In this document: positions 1 through 12,185 of the stretch, one piece after another
How positions within the stretch are numbered: the stretch's first letter is position 1
Layout of the letters: every line of letters begins with the position of its first letter
Assembly: GCA_941918925.1 (NCBI GenBank)
Contig: OW799233.1
Span: 58,433,841 to 58,497,840, forward strand
DNA from: Phyto melanocephala
Lineage: Eukaryota; Arthropoda; Insecta; Diptera; Rhinophoridae
DNA: 64,000 nt
Direction of reading: 5' to 3'
Notes under the pieces: generated by a model
Database searches by the model: none
The model's input: only the letters and a program-made list of their open reading frames with translations
Told to the model about the DNA's origin: nothing
Program-made: the position numbers and the translations under genes

Positions 1-702
1 TTTTCTATTTTAATACTTAAAATAGTTTTTTTTTTCATTTCTAGCTGTTAAAGCTTCTAATTTGATTTTACCAATTCATTTCTTTTTTTTTTTTAATTAA
101 CTTTCTCTTTTTTGAATGAAAACTTTTCTTTTGCAAGTTCTAGATTTTCTTTTTTTAATCAAACTTTTTTAAACTCGAGCTTATACCGTCGTTCTTCTGT
201 GTCAGAAGTTCTCTTTAAGTACTTTTGGATCCCAGCTAGATTTTCATTTAAATCCTTTAAAACCCTTGTAGAGTTCTCTTAGTAGGTGATTTGATTATCA
301 ACTTGCTTCACCAAAGAGGCATTTTAATTAACAACTTTTCTAACGGGAAGGTGTGGATTTTGGATTAGTCTCCTCTTGAATGGAAAAATCAGAATTTTCA
401 TTTTGATCTTCCATATTATTTTCTCATGTGGTGTTTTTAGATGATGACATGGTGTTTAAATAACTTCTTGCGCCAAAATCTAAGGTATTCGTTCCACTAA
501 CAGACTCCTCAATACAAAGTAGATCGGAAGTTTTCTGTTCCAATGCTGTAAGGGAACAATACCTACTTGGTCCACCAACTGTTTCAGAAATACTGCTTCG
601 GTTTCGACGGCATTTACTTTTTACATGATTTTTGTAATCTGCCCAATTCTTAAACAAGTTGACGAATGTTAAATAAAAAAATGTGTATGTACATGTATCC
701 AT
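1..702 (-). pseudogene. Decayed Myb/SANT-like DNA-binding protein gene
   Basis: The best stretch is an open frame at 424-702. It has a basic segment (WADYKNHVKSKCRRNR) followed by a Gly-Gly-Pro turn and an LTALEQ-type helix. From memory, this matches the linker after the first helices of Myb/SANT-like (zeste or MSANTD type) proteins. Past its TGA the same frame continues as coding-like, acidic sequence to about 345, then meets TAG and TAA stops. A second frame at about 180-270 encodes a charged helix like the C-terminal coiled coil of such proteins. The N-terminal DNA-binding helices are missing. It could be a host gene relic or the accessory protein of a PIF/Harbinger transposon. Several stops make it a pseudogene. 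Confidence 0.4.
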
Positions 703-949
703 ATTTAAAGAAATTTACCCTTTTCTAGCCTTTAACATCACGCTAGGGTGGTCCAAATGCATTTAAATCTGTGCACAGCTTTTGCTACATACTACTAGAT
801 TTATTTCTAGCATTTGGAACATTAAGGTGGTCTTTTGCCAAGCCTGGATCAGTCAACATAAATTTAACCATTCCTACAGTTTTTTGTATGTGTATGTACA
901 TTTGTCTGTAGTATCCCTTTAACAGTAAAAAAACACATACATACATATA

Positions 950-3900
950 TTAAAAAATCTAAACTAATTTACTAAATTATTTAGGATATGCTCCCATAAT
1001 TTTTCAATTATATTTATTTGGTTGTTGGGTTTAAGCTGGTTTATATGCATTTCACTGGTGCTTATGCCAGATCATCAGTAAACCTTTACCCAAATTCTTG
1101 AAAAAGTTTAAAATTTTTATAAGTTATATTTTTAAATTTTCATTAACAAAATGAGAATTCAAAAATAAAACAAAAAAACTATAAAAAACTTTTTCAAAAA
1201 CCCAACCAACAATTTTTCAATTTTTATTTATTTTATTTTTCTAATCCCTTTAGCATTTGGCTAACCGTTGGTTAACACTAAATGCTTATAAGGGCAACCG
1301 AAAAATAAAATCTTTATTTTAGTTAATTTACTAAATTATTTAGGATATGCTCCCATAATTTTTCAATTATATTTATTTGGTTGTTGGGTTTAAGCTGGTT
1401 TATATGCATTTCACTGGTGCTTATGCCAGATCATCAGTAAACCTTTACCCAAATTCTTGAAAAAGTTTAAAATTTTTATAAGTTATATTTTTAAATTTTC
1501 ATTAACAAAATGAGAATTCAAAAATAAAACAAAAAAACTATAAAAAACTTTTTCAAAAACCCAACCAACAATTTTTCAATTTTTATTTATTTTATTTTTC
1601 TAATCCCTTTAGCATTTGGCTAACCGTTGGTTAACACTAAATGCTTATAAGGGCAACCGAAAAATAAAATCTTTATTTTAGTTAATTTACTAAATTATTT
1701 AGGATATGCTCCCATAATTTTTCAATTATATTTATTTGGTTGTTGGGTTTAAGCTGGTTTATATGCATTTCACTGGTGCTTATGCCAGATCATCAGTAAA
1801 CCTTTACCCAAATTCTTGAAAAAGTTTAAAATTTTTATAAGTTATATTTTTAAATTTTCATTAACAAAATGAGAATTCAAAAATAAAACAAAAAAACTAT
1901 AAAAAACTTTTTCAAAAACCCAACCAACAATTTTTCAATTTTTATTTATTTTATTTTTCTAATCCCTTTAGCATTTGGCTAACCGTTGGTTAACACTAAA
2001 TGCTTATAAGGGCAACCGAAAAATAAAATCTTTATTTTAGTTAATTTACTAAATTATTTAGGATATGCTCCCATATTTTTTTAATTATATTTATTTGGTT
2101 GTTGGGTTTAAGCTGGTTTATATGCATTTCACTGGTGCTTATGCCAGATCATCAGTAAACCTTTACCCAAATTCTTGAAAAAGTTTAAAATTTTTATAAG
2201 TTATATTTTTAAATTTTCATTAACAAAATGAGAATTCAAAAATAAAACAAAAAAACTATAAAAAACTTTTTCAAAAACCCAACCAACAATTTTTCAATTT
2301 TTATTTATTTTATTTTTCTAATCCCTTTAGCATTTGGCTAACCGTTGGTTAACACTAAATGCTTATAAGGGCAACCGAAAAATAAAATCTTTATTTTAGT
2401 TAATTTACTAAATTATTTAGGATATGCTCCCATAATTTTTCAATTATATTTATTTGGTTGTTGGGTTTAAGCTGGTTTATATGCATTTCACTGGTGCTTA
2501 TGCCAGATCATCAGTAAACCTTTACCCAAATTCTTGAAAAAGTTTAAAATTTTTATAAGTTATATTTTTAAATTTTCATTAACAAAATGAGAATTCAAAA
2601 ATAAAACAAAAAAACTATAAAAAACTTTTTCAAAAACCCAACCAACAATTTTTCAATTTTTATTTATTTTATTTTTCTAATCCCTTTAGCATTTGGCTAA
2701 CCGTTGGTTAACACTAAATGCTTATAAGGGCAACCGAAAAATAAAATCTTTATTTTAGTTAATTTACTAAATTATTTAGGATATGCTCCCATAATTTTTC
2801 AATTATATTTATTTGGTTGTTGGGTTTAAGCTGGTTTATATGCATTTCACTGGTGCTTATGCCAGATCATCAGTAAACCTTTACCCAAATTCTTGAAAAA
2901 GTTTAAAATTTTTATAAGTTATATTTTTAAATTTTCATTAACAAAATGAGAATTCAAAAATAAAACAAAAAAACTATAAAAAACTTTTTCAAAAACCCAA
3001 CCAACAATTTTTCAATTTTTATTTATTTTATTTTTCTAATCCCTTTAGCATTTGGCTAACCGTTGGTTAACACTAAATGCTTATAAGGGCAACCGAAAAA
3101 TAAAATCTTTATTTTAGTTAATTTACTAAATTATTTAGGATATGCTCCCATAATTTTTCAATTATATTTATTTGGTTGTTGGGTTTAAGCTGGTTTATAT
3201 GCATTTCACTGGTGCTTATGCCAGATCATCAGTAAACCTTTACCCAAATTCTTGAAAAAGTTTAAAATTTTTATAAGTTATATTTTTAAATTTTCATTAA
3301 CAAAATGAGAATTCAAAAATAAAACAAAAAAACTATAAAAAACTTTTTCAAAAACCCAACCAACAATTTTTCAATTTTTATTTATTTTATTTTTCTAATC
3401 CCTTTAGCATTTGGCTAACCGTTGGTTAACACTAAATGCTTATAAGGGCAACCGAAAAATAAAATCTTTATTTGGTTGGGTTTTAGTGTTAACCAACGGT
3501 TAGCCAAATGCTAAAGGGATTAGAAAAATAAAATAAATAAAAATTGAAAAATTGTTGGTTGGGTTTTTGAAAAAGTTTTTTATAGTTTTTTTGTTTTATT
3601 TTTGAATTCTCATTTTGTTAATGAAAATTTAAAAATATAACTTATAAAAATTTTAAACTTTTTCAAGAATTTGGGTAAAGGTTTACTGATGATCTGGCAT
3701 AAGCACCAGTGAAATGCATATAAACCAGCTTAAACCCAACAACCAAATAAATATAATTGAAAAATTATGGGAGCATATCCTAAATAATTTAGTAAATTAA
3801 CTAAAATAAAGATTTTATTTTTCGGTTGCCCTTATAAGCATTTAGTGTTAACCAACGGTTAGCCAAATGCTAAAGGGATTAGAAAAATAAAATAAATAAA

Positions 3901-4849
3901 AATTGAAAAATTGTTGGTTGGGTTTTTGAAAAAGTTTTTTATAGTTTTTTTGTTTTATTTTTGAATTCTCATTTTGTTAATGAAAATTTAAAAATATAAC
4001 TTATAAAAATTTTAAACTTTTTCAAGAATTTGGGTAAAGGTTTACTGATGATCTGGCATAAGCACCAGTGAAATGCATATAAACCAGCTTAAACCCAACA
4101 ACCAAATAAATATAATTGAAAAATTATGGGAGCATATCCTAAATAATTTAGTAAATTAACTAAAATAAAGATTTTATTTTTCGGTTACTCTTATAAGCAT
4201 TTAGTGTTAACCAACGGTTAGCCAAATGCTAAAGGGATTAGAAAAATAAAATAAATAAAAATTGAAAAATTGTTGGTTGGGTTTTTGAAAAAGTTTTTTA
4301 TAGTTTTTTTGTTTTATTTTTGAATTCTCATTTTGTTAATGAAAATTTAAAAATATAACTTATAAAAATTTTAAACTTTTTCAAGAATTTGGGTAAAGGT
4401 TTACTGATGATCTGGCATAAGCACCAGTGAAATGCATATAAACCAGCTTAAACCCAACAACCAAATAAATATAATTGAAAAATTATGGGAGCATATCCTA
4501 AATAATTTAGTAAATTAACTAAAATAAAGATTTTATTTTTCGGTTGCCCTTATAAGCATTTAGTGTTAACCAACGGTTAGCCAAATGCTAAAGGGATTAG
4601 AAAAATAAAATAAATAAAAATTGAAAAATTGTTGGTTGGGTTTTTGAAAAAGTTTTTTATAGTTTTTTTGTTTTATTTTTGAATTCTCATTTTGTTAATG
4701 AAAATTTAAAAATATAACTTATAAAAATTTTAAACTTTTTCAAGAATTTGGGTAAAGGTTTACTGATGATCTGGCATAAGCACCAGTGAAATGCATATAA
4801 ACCAGCTTAAACCCAACAACCAAATAAATATAATTAAAAAATCTAAACT
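950..4849. repeat. Inverted tandem array of 359-bp units with 16-bp flanking direct repeats
   Basis: Seven forward units start at 966, 1325, 1684, 2043, 2402, 2761 and 3120, a constant 359-bp step. At about 3470 the array switches orientation. Four inverted units follow, with boundaries near 3799, 4158 and 4517; the first and last are truncated. Units are almost identical, with a few variants near 2075 and 4185. Each unit holds an imperfect palindrome, for example 1252-1286. The whole array lies between two copies of ttaaaaaatctaaact (950-965 and 4834-4849), which looks like a target-site duplication. This is the architecture of fold-back (FB-like) elements, whose long inverted repeats are built of tandem subunits. 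No ORF is present. A diverged unit fragment lies at 13850-13910. Confidence 0.85.
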
Positions 4850-6060
4850 TTAATAATAATTATTTTTTATTAAATCCAACATTATTAAGTTTAATTTATC
4901 TATCATACACTTTAATTTATATTGAACATTTAAATACTTACATTTTTTTTCTTTCAATTTGTCGCTAACAAAATACCTTTCGAAGAATTTGCTAATGCTT
5001 TTTGTATAACTGAAGCTTGTTTTCGTAATACAAGGTTGCACTTTCAAAAGGGATTCTTGTTATTCGTAATACAGAGATCTTTCGAAAGGGATTTTTTTTC
5101 TTTCTATAACTTACACAAAATTTCCGCACTTTCTACTGCAGTCGATGACAACATTTTTTTCTTTTTAGTTTTGGACAGCAGTTTGAAATAAACGTTTTGT
5201 AAGTTCTATAGTTTTATATATAGCAGCATCGTGTGCAGTTTGAAAAGAATTTTATAGTCAGGATAAAGTACGCACAACTATCTAATACATTTAATTGTGT
5301 TTTATTTATATTATACCGTAAATATTTTTTATTTTAGATTATTATTAAGTAATATTAGATCAAAAGTGTGGTGAAGTAAAAGGCGAGTAAAGAAATGTTT
5401 ATTAATTTATTTTGTGACAATTTACATATGAATTAAAAGAAAAAACAAAACGTAACATTTGAATTCACATCTTATGTATGTATATCTAATTGAAAATTTA
5501 ACGTATAACATAACACTTAAATACATATACATATGAATATAAAATACTACTGAAGAAAATATTGATGTTTGATAATTTATGTATGTATTTATATGGAAAT
5601 TGTTTAGTTTAAATAATATTTTACATTTAAATATTACGTTTAACATACATAGATAAACTAAATAATTCAGTTTTTAAATAAAAAAATAAAAATAATATGC
5701 GGTGAATACAGAAGGTATGCGTGCTATTATGTATTGAAGGTATTTATATTCATAAGGCATATGCATTGCAGAAACAAACAACAACATAACAACAAACAGC
5801 ATATGTCAAATAATTTTTTAATAACTTTAAATTAAAAACTTTAAATTCTTGACTTTGTATTTTTTAAACCGATTATATGACAAACATTGAAAATCTAACG
5901 AGAATATTACTTTTGAAATACATATGTAGTTGAAAAAAATTTAAAAAATCCGAATTGTTAGAAATTAACAGTTTTATATAGATGTGGTCATTGTATTTAT
6001 ACTCCTAATACATATTCATAAGTATATAATTTAGTATTTTACAGATATTAATGAGGCTGT
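4850..6060 (-). other. Parp 3' flank and presumed 3' UTR
   Basis: No coding region is supported here. The stretch is AT-rich and lies downstream of the Parp stop codon. Two overlapping AATAAA-type hexamers on the minus strand at about 5394-5412 are the best candidate poly(A) signals and would give a 3' UTR of roughly 650 nt. A minus-strand ATG at 5154 starts a 13-codon frame ending at a consensus donor (gtaagt at 5114-5109), discussed under findings. Confidence 0.35.
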
Positions 6061-7197
6061 TTAATTTAAATTATATTTAAAATTCATATGGAACATATAC
6101 TGAATGTTAACCTGAGCAATATCATACACTATAAATTCATTGTACAATAGTGATGATTTTAGTTTGTCATCAGTAACGGGTTTACCTAAAGGTATTTCTA
6201 CACCATCTTCACGAATAACAGATTCGCTAGGGTCAGGCATTGTACGACCACGGCCAAAACAGCTATGTTTATTTTGAGGTAGTTTGGTAACATATTCAGC
6301 GGCTGTATATTCAATCATATCTCCAAGTGCAACCTCCGATAATAACATTAGACCTGTTGAATTTTGTTTGCTGGTGCAACAGTAGTTTGCAGACTTTGAT
6401 ACCATATCTGCAAAATATATGCCTTTTCCAAACATATAACCAGTCGCAGGGGCCTCGGGTGGGGCTATTTTTAGACCATGAGATAAAATGCCGGCGAAAT
6501 TGGTGAGACGAGAACCGTGCCAAAGCAAACGACGGTTGTGAAGTTTTTTGAATGGTTTGTATCGGCGAGCTTCTCCTTGACGGGCAACTTTGAAAATATC
6601 AACAATTTCTAATTCGTACATTTTATGTGTAGCAGCATGGGTATTTTGCACATATTTCTGGAGTAAAGAAAATTCTTCGCTGTTTTTGTCTAATGGTTCC
6701 AGCTTGGTCTTTAATTGTTCATAGTGCTTATCGATTGGATTAACATCTTCCTTGGTATCCTCGGATATTAATAGATTGTAAGCACACTCTATTTCTAATA
6801 GTGAGTCCAGCATTTGACGTAATTTTTCAACTTGTCCATTAGCATCTAGTAATGGAGGACTTTGAGTGCCGAAATTGTGAGGAATCAATGTGTAAAATCT
6901 ATTAGTAGCATCTATAAAATTTGCACTAGTGCCACCAGCTTGAATGAGTTTTGAAATTTCAGTTAGGACTTTATACGCAGACTGTATTTGCTTTTGACTC
7001 AATTTGCCTAATGGCATCTTTTCCATATCTAAATCGAATTCCATCATTGTTCTTTTCATTGTATCAACATCGAAAATGATTTTAATAATATCTTGAACCG
7101 GTTGTGCCAATTTCGATTTGACGCTATGTTTAGCAGTTAAATCAATTTTAGCGTCTTCTGCATAATCAATATCTATTGGATACATACGTCCAGAAAC
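6061..7197 (-). CDS. Parp: Parp exon 7 (last): regulatory helical domain and ART catalytic domain
   Basis: This final coding exon encodes 378 residues plus TAA. It carries the PARP1 helical regulatory domain (KMPLGKLSQKQIQ, SNRFYTLIPH-type motifs) and then the ADP-ribosyltransferase fold. Counting from the internal Met at 7185, the triad is H223 (LLWHGSR), Y257 (GKGIYFADMVSKSANYC) and E350 (LLYNEFIVYD), with the spacing of human PARP1. The acidic loop and C-terminal strand are present, so the domain looks functional. The enzyme uses NAD+ to poly-ADP-ribosylate itself, histones and repair factors at DNA breaks in the nucleus; in flies it also loosens chromatin. The acceptor is at 7198-7199 and the exon opens in phase 0, fitting exon 6. 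Numbering assumes one exon beyond the window. Confidence 0.97.
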   Translation of the reverse strand, partial: VSGRMYPIDIDYAEDAKIDLTAKHSVKSKLAQPVQDIIKIIFDVDTMKRTMMEFDLDMEKMPLGKLSQKQIQSAYKVLTEISKLIQAGGTSANFIDATNRFYTLIPHNFGTQSPPLLDANGQVEKLRQMLDSLLEIECAYNLLISEDTKEDVNPIDKHYEQLKTKLEPLDKNSEEFSLLQKYVQNTHAATHKMYELEIVDIFKVARQGEARRYKPFKKLHNRRLLWHGSRLTNFAGILSHGLKIAPPEAPATGYMFGKGIYFADMVSKSANYCCTSKQNSTGLMLLSEVALGDMIEYTAAEYVTKLPQNKHSCFGRGRTMPDPSESVIREDGVEIPLGKPVTDDKLKSSLLYNEFIVYDIAQVNIQYMFHMNFKYNLN

Positions 7198-8006
7198 CTA
7201 AAAATAGAAGAAATGTTTTTATTTTGTTATTAGCTTAATTGGTGCAATTTTAAATGTTTATTAATTGTTTTACTTTTACATTCTTAATTTTTCGTTAAAT
7301 ATATAACAGCTTTTATTTCTTAGAATTATTTTATTTAATTTTAATGTAAATCATTTTTATTTTGGCTCAAGTTCATTTATTCCATTATTTTAATTTCCTA
7401 AAACATTTTCTAAATTAAATTGTAATAATTTTAGAATCTTGAAAAACTTCTCCGATATATAAATACAACTTTGCTTTTAAAAAATCCAGCCAAAGGATGG
7501 ATATTGAAAACATAACAAAAATGTATTACAAAAATAAAAATAATATAAACATGTAGAAAAATGTCATTTAATAAGAGAAGGAAAAAGACAAATATGAGTA
7601 CTATGATTCCATTACTCTAATTTCACTGAATTGTTACATAAATACAATTTCAAATTACATTTGAGTGTATTGATAAAGAGTTTTGATGATGAAATCGTAG
7701 CTGGTTTTGAAAATGCTAATATCGGAATAGTTTTCAAGATTCTAAAATGATTACAATTACGTGATCGTCCTACATCTGATTTTTTAAATTCCTCAAAGAA
7801 AACAAAACAACGTAGAATAGCAAACTTACACATCTTAGAATTTGTCAACGAAAAGGTGTTTATGGAAAAGAAAAAAATTATCTAAATGCAGAATCTATCA
7901 CAGTGAGTGAATCACAGGCTGAAGTAGATTTACAAACTTTGCTTGACCATGCATCTTCACGTATTTTAGATTTACAAACTAAAATCTGGAAAGATGTATC
8001 TGATGT
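7198..8006. other. Intron sequence without a recognised gene
   Basis: This is the 3' end of a 5.0-kb Parp intron. Plus-strand frames between about 7640 and 8000 look weakly coding and charged but are broken by stops and match no family I recognise. They may be a retrotransposon remnant into which the following family A copy inserted. Confidence 0.3.
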
Positions 8007-8665
8007 TAATTCGGCTGCGCCGAATCTTTTTTACCCACCACCAAATTGATGTATGTACTTTTATAGCACAGAATTTATTATTTTGTTATTAACAGTTGTC
8101 TCTATGGAATAATATGTATCACTTTCTTTGTATAACTTCGATATGCCAGTAATATGTTTTCGTAAATTTAATCTTTCAATGAAAGTGGACGTTAATGTAG
8201 GTGTGTCAATAAAGTTTTTGCTAATAAATACAACTTAGATATTTTAATATAGTCCTTTAGAAAAATTTATTTATAGAAAAATTATATGAATTTGAGATAT
8301 GGGAGGTGAGCGTAAAAGTGGGTGTGTCACATTGTTTTTCTGTTAGTACAAAGCCTTTGACCAAAAAGCAATGGTTGCAAAATTTCAGAATCATACATCT
8401 AATTTTATCAGTTATATTACGTTTTAAATACACCGAAAAATAATACCGAAACACACTGTGCGGTACTAATTTTCGTATGTTTTAATCTATAACTCCTTTC
8501 CTAATTAATAGATTTTGGCAATTTTCGGGGAAAAATATTTTTTTACTCAGGAAATATACATTCGAAATTTCATGACTCTACGTTTATGCGTTTGAACACG
8601 ATTCCATTTTATTCGTTGTTGGAAGGACACGTTTTTTTTTAACTGCTCTTGCAATATAAAAAGAA
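8007..8665 (+). repeat. Repeat family A copy, not nested
   Basis: It begins with the ATTCGGC-TGC-GCCGAAT hairpin and a TTTACCCACCACC segment, then follows the body of the copies at 37973 and 63430. It lacks the Tc1/mariner-type element found in those copies. The sequence at 8121-8140 is therefore the empty target site for that insertion. The 3' end, with the GACGGACAG repeats seen at 39800, is missing. No ORF is present. Confidence 0.75.
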
Positions 8666-8718
8666 ACATCCCAAGTTTATATTGCAGAGAGAGAGATTAT
8701 TTCAAGCAAAAAATTGAT

Positions 8719-9345
8719 ATGTTGAAATACACAGAGTATTCTAAATCTGAACAGAAAATATATGTAATTGAACACAAATGGCAAAATACTAAAGTTGATG
8801 GTAAAGTATGCAACACATTAAGCCAAACGTCAAAAGAAAATTATAGGTTCGGATTGTCACCCTTACATTCATTAATCGCCTTTTTGAGTATTTCATTCAC
8901 GCTGCTTATAGATTAGGACTAAATAAATGGCAAATTAGATCAACAGATTAAAAGAAAAACTTTATGGAAATAAAAAGAGAAATTCTAAGTTTAGATCGGA
9001 GATGGGCTTGTAAGTAGACAAGCGTAAGCAAATGATGGAAACTCTGGAAGACGAGTTTTTAATAATCCCGATTTGGCTACTAAAATAACAGAGGTTGATG
9101 AAGAGCTCATATGTGAATAGATGTCAAACATTAATGTTGCTATGCCACCAGGCAGAGTAATACCTTTGATTCTATCTTTTCCTTCAGTACACAAGATCCT
9201 ACTGCACACCTCCGAAGTAATTGACACTAGAGTATCAATTGGAGAACTTTCAGAGGAAGCTGCGGAAGCAAATATAAATATATTAAAAAGATTAGATCTG
9301 CAACAAACACGAAATCTATTTAATATATTTATTTCAGGTCAATGA
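8719..9345 (+). pseudogene. Remnant of an unnamed, repetitive insect protein family
   Basis: Two open frames (8719-8916 and 9121-9345) and the broken sequence between them contain segments such as FGLSPLHSLIAF, NDGNSGRRVFNNPD and IGELSEEAAEAN. From memory these resemble a large set of insect proteins annotated only as uncharacterised, which behave like transposon-encoded ORFs. Several stops and at least one frameshift separate the pieces. No function can be assigned. Family A ends just upstream, but no inverted repeats bounding this ORF were found. Confidence 0.4.
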
Positions 9346-9490
9346 AAATTACTATGTAAAAAGAAAAGTACACTATTTAAATCTGCAATTAAATTGCTGC
9401 AACTGTATCAAATTAAAAACAATTTTTTGTGTTGGTTTGAAACGGCATTTTTTTTTTGATTTCTTTTAAATGCATTATATATTTATTAAA

Positions 9491-9899
9491 TACCCAGCAA
9501 AAAAAAAATTAGAAGTAGTGCAAAGCAAATTACATTTTCAAGACTTCTAAATCAATTGTGTAAAAGCATTCATTCTTAATGACTTCCTAAATGTGAAATA
9601 ATTTGTCATAATTGTTGTGTTTAAAAATGAATGTAACGTCATGCTAAATATCTTAAAACAATTCAGGTAAACAAACAAATTCAACTCATGAAACATCCGA
9701 TGCTTCTCATCAAATATGCATGAGTTCTAAATATGTACTTAGAATGGAGTGCAGTTCATTAATATATTCATGTAAACACATGATCTCAAATGACACGCTA
9801 ATGTTAAAATCATTAGTGTTTTCACCTAAATTAAATCACTTCGTCACCAGTTGAACCCCTGCAAATCCACTTTTCTGTCATAGATTTTTTTGCTGGGTA
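9491..9899. mobile_element. TA-flanked MITE (Tc1/mariner type)
   Basis: Inverted termini CCCAGCAAAAAAA (start 9493, end 9897) are flanked on both sides by TA. The 405-bp element has no ORF. TA duplication and short inverted repeats fit a non-autonomous Tc1/mariner element. It lies in the 5.0-kb Parp intron. Confidence 0.65.
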
Positions 9900-11654
9900 T
9901 TTTGCATATTTCAAACAATAGTGCTAAATTTTATACGGCGAAAAACATACGTATTCTGATGAAGGGATACAATTTACTTAACATAGGACTTTAAGCGAAA
10001 GGAAAATCTTATTTAATTTTTTCCATTTTGTCACAAATAAATTTATCGAAAGCGAAAGTTAGAAAGCAATTCTTGAGGAACCAGAAACTCATTCTAAATA
10101 TTTTATTAATAGAAATTAACAAAAATGGACAGTATGGGCAAGTGACCATGCCCATTTTATTAGAATATCGTATTTAGGTTATTATAAATATGCTGTGTAA
10201 ATTTCATGATGATATCTTTAATCCAATTATTTTTGTGGCTCTTCTTCATACAATAGGTATCATAGTGCCATGGGCAAATCGCTTCGGATCAGCTTCTAGA
10301 AAGATTTATGGCATTTTGGAGTGCACCCATCATGTATGTTAATTTTCTATAGTATATTATATTTTGCTTGTCAGACCCTTTAATTTAATACCCATATTGA
10401 CATTTTTGGTTGTCTGGAAGCTTTAAAATACTTTAAAAATTTTCATTCGTTAATCTTTGGACAACACTGTAACACAAGTAATTTTAAAATTTTGCTTATG
10501 TATATCTTAGTTAGTTTTAAAACCTTTTTTTAGCTTTTTTCAGGAATAATTTTCGTGACCACGTTTTGCAGTTTAGTATTCAAAAATTAATTTGGAGCTT
10601 GAGAAATTTAGTATATGGATTATAAAAACATTTTTCAAAACAATTTTTGCCTATAGCGTGTTAGATAGTGACCGATATATCCAAAATTGTTTAATAATAT
10701 ACCTAGAGGCAAATCATATTTAAATTAGTAACACACGTGCCTATAAATTATAGGAGAAACAAAGGTAGTCGTATATATTCGCTCATTGAAACATGACGTA
10801 ACGATGATTTTAACCAACACGCGGCTAAGCGGACATTGTTCAATCAACTTCCCTTTCATTATAACAAAGCTTTATATACCCTAAGCACCGCAGGTGAACT
10901 CATACACAAGGAATATTTATTTATCTTTTTTTTTATATATGAAGCTTGCCATTTGAAATAAATGAGAAAATTGTTTTTATCTATGGTATTTGACAGTTTA
11001 GTTGAGATAAAAAATTAGCTGACGAATTAAATTTGCCTTGTATTGTAAATCTTAAATTTTATGTTTTTTATTTTTTTTTTTTTTGAATACATACACACAT
11101 ACATACATGCGTTGACATTTTCGTTAACATGCTTGAAAATAAAATGTTTATATACAAAATGTAATTTTTTTGTGGTGCTGCAATGGAAAAAAAATCGTAA
11201 AAAAATAGAATCCATTCGACCTCCACTCTAAAATTTTGAGGGAATGTTAAGAATATATTAACCTTTAAGAAAATATTTTTTTCAGATTTTTCGACTTGCT
11301 CGAAGATTGTGGAAAACAGAAATTAAGTAAAAAAAACCAAATTTTAATAATAAAAAAAATTTATAAAAAATAATATCTTTTTTTAAAAGAAGGTTCAAAT
11401 ACCTTTACAATAAGGTATTGAACTTCAAAAACCATTTACAAGTTTTATAAAAACATTAGTTTAAATGTTGTCATATCGGAAGATTTTTCACGATTTTGAC
11501 GATTTTCAAATGCAAATAACTTTAAAAAAAAATTTTTTAATTTTTTTCCCGAAACACGTGTAAAATATTTTTTAATGAAGACTTCGTTCTTAAATTTTGA
11601 AAGACATCGGAGACAATTTTTAGCAAAAATCGTACGGTTTGACATGGAATGACT
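9900..11654. other. Intron sequence without recognised features
   Basis: The stretch is AT-rich. No ORF with recognisable similarity, inverted termini or RNA gene was found on either strand. The small frames at 11027-11215 and 11445-11750 are low-complexity. Confidence 0.4.
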
Positions 11655-11830
11655 CATACGTGAATTTATAATTTTACAATGGGATGTTTTTATATATGTA
11701 TGTTTTTTATATGTATGTACGTATTTCATATGGGATGAATGGTGACACAAACTACTGTTATTGCATGACTACACGTTGTGAAGGGTATATAAGATTCTGC
11801 ACGGCCGAATATAGCGCTCTTACTTGTTTT
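11655..11830 (-). repeat. Repeat family B, head fragment
   Basis: Read on the minus strand it starts with the AAGAGCGCTATATTCGG leader and hairpin, then TATACCCTTCACAACGTG and the cattcatcccatatga segment shared with the copies at 32079, 43428 and 45224. It stops before the A-rich middle. The remainder of the element is absent. Confidence 0.75.
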
Positions 11831-12185
11831 TATCTTAAAATTGTACTTTCTTAAACTCATGCAAGTGTTTCGATTTAGGAAATACATACATGCACGATTT
11901 TAACATTAACGTGTCATTGTCGGTTATGTGTTTGTGTTGGTTACACACATTTGAGCATGGGATGGATATTAGCAACTTTAAAGTCCTAAAATAATAAACC
12001 GATTTTAATACACATCTGCAGAAAAATTCCTTTCAAATGGTATATTTTTTATTAAAAACGGTTGTTTAGGAGTGTAATTTGCGTAAAAAAAAATCTACTT
12101 CTTATTAATATTTATATAAGACATACATATGTATGTATGTTCGTCTTTCGATAAGGTAAGTAATTTTAATATAGATTTTATTTAC
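11831..12185. other. Intron sequence without recognised features
   Basis: AT-rich intron DNA between a family B fragment and the donor of Parp exon 6. It includes TACA/TATG-rich runs. I see no gene in it. Confidence 0.4.

Noticed and set aside
966..4833. CRISPR-like or simple satellite interpretation of the 359-bp repeats
   Set aside because: Units are contiguous without spacers, the host is a eukaryote, and the orientation switch with flanking direct repeat fits an inserted element better.
6311..6523. Minus-strand ORF of 70 residues
   Set aside because: It is an out-of-frame shadow of the Parp catalytic exon.
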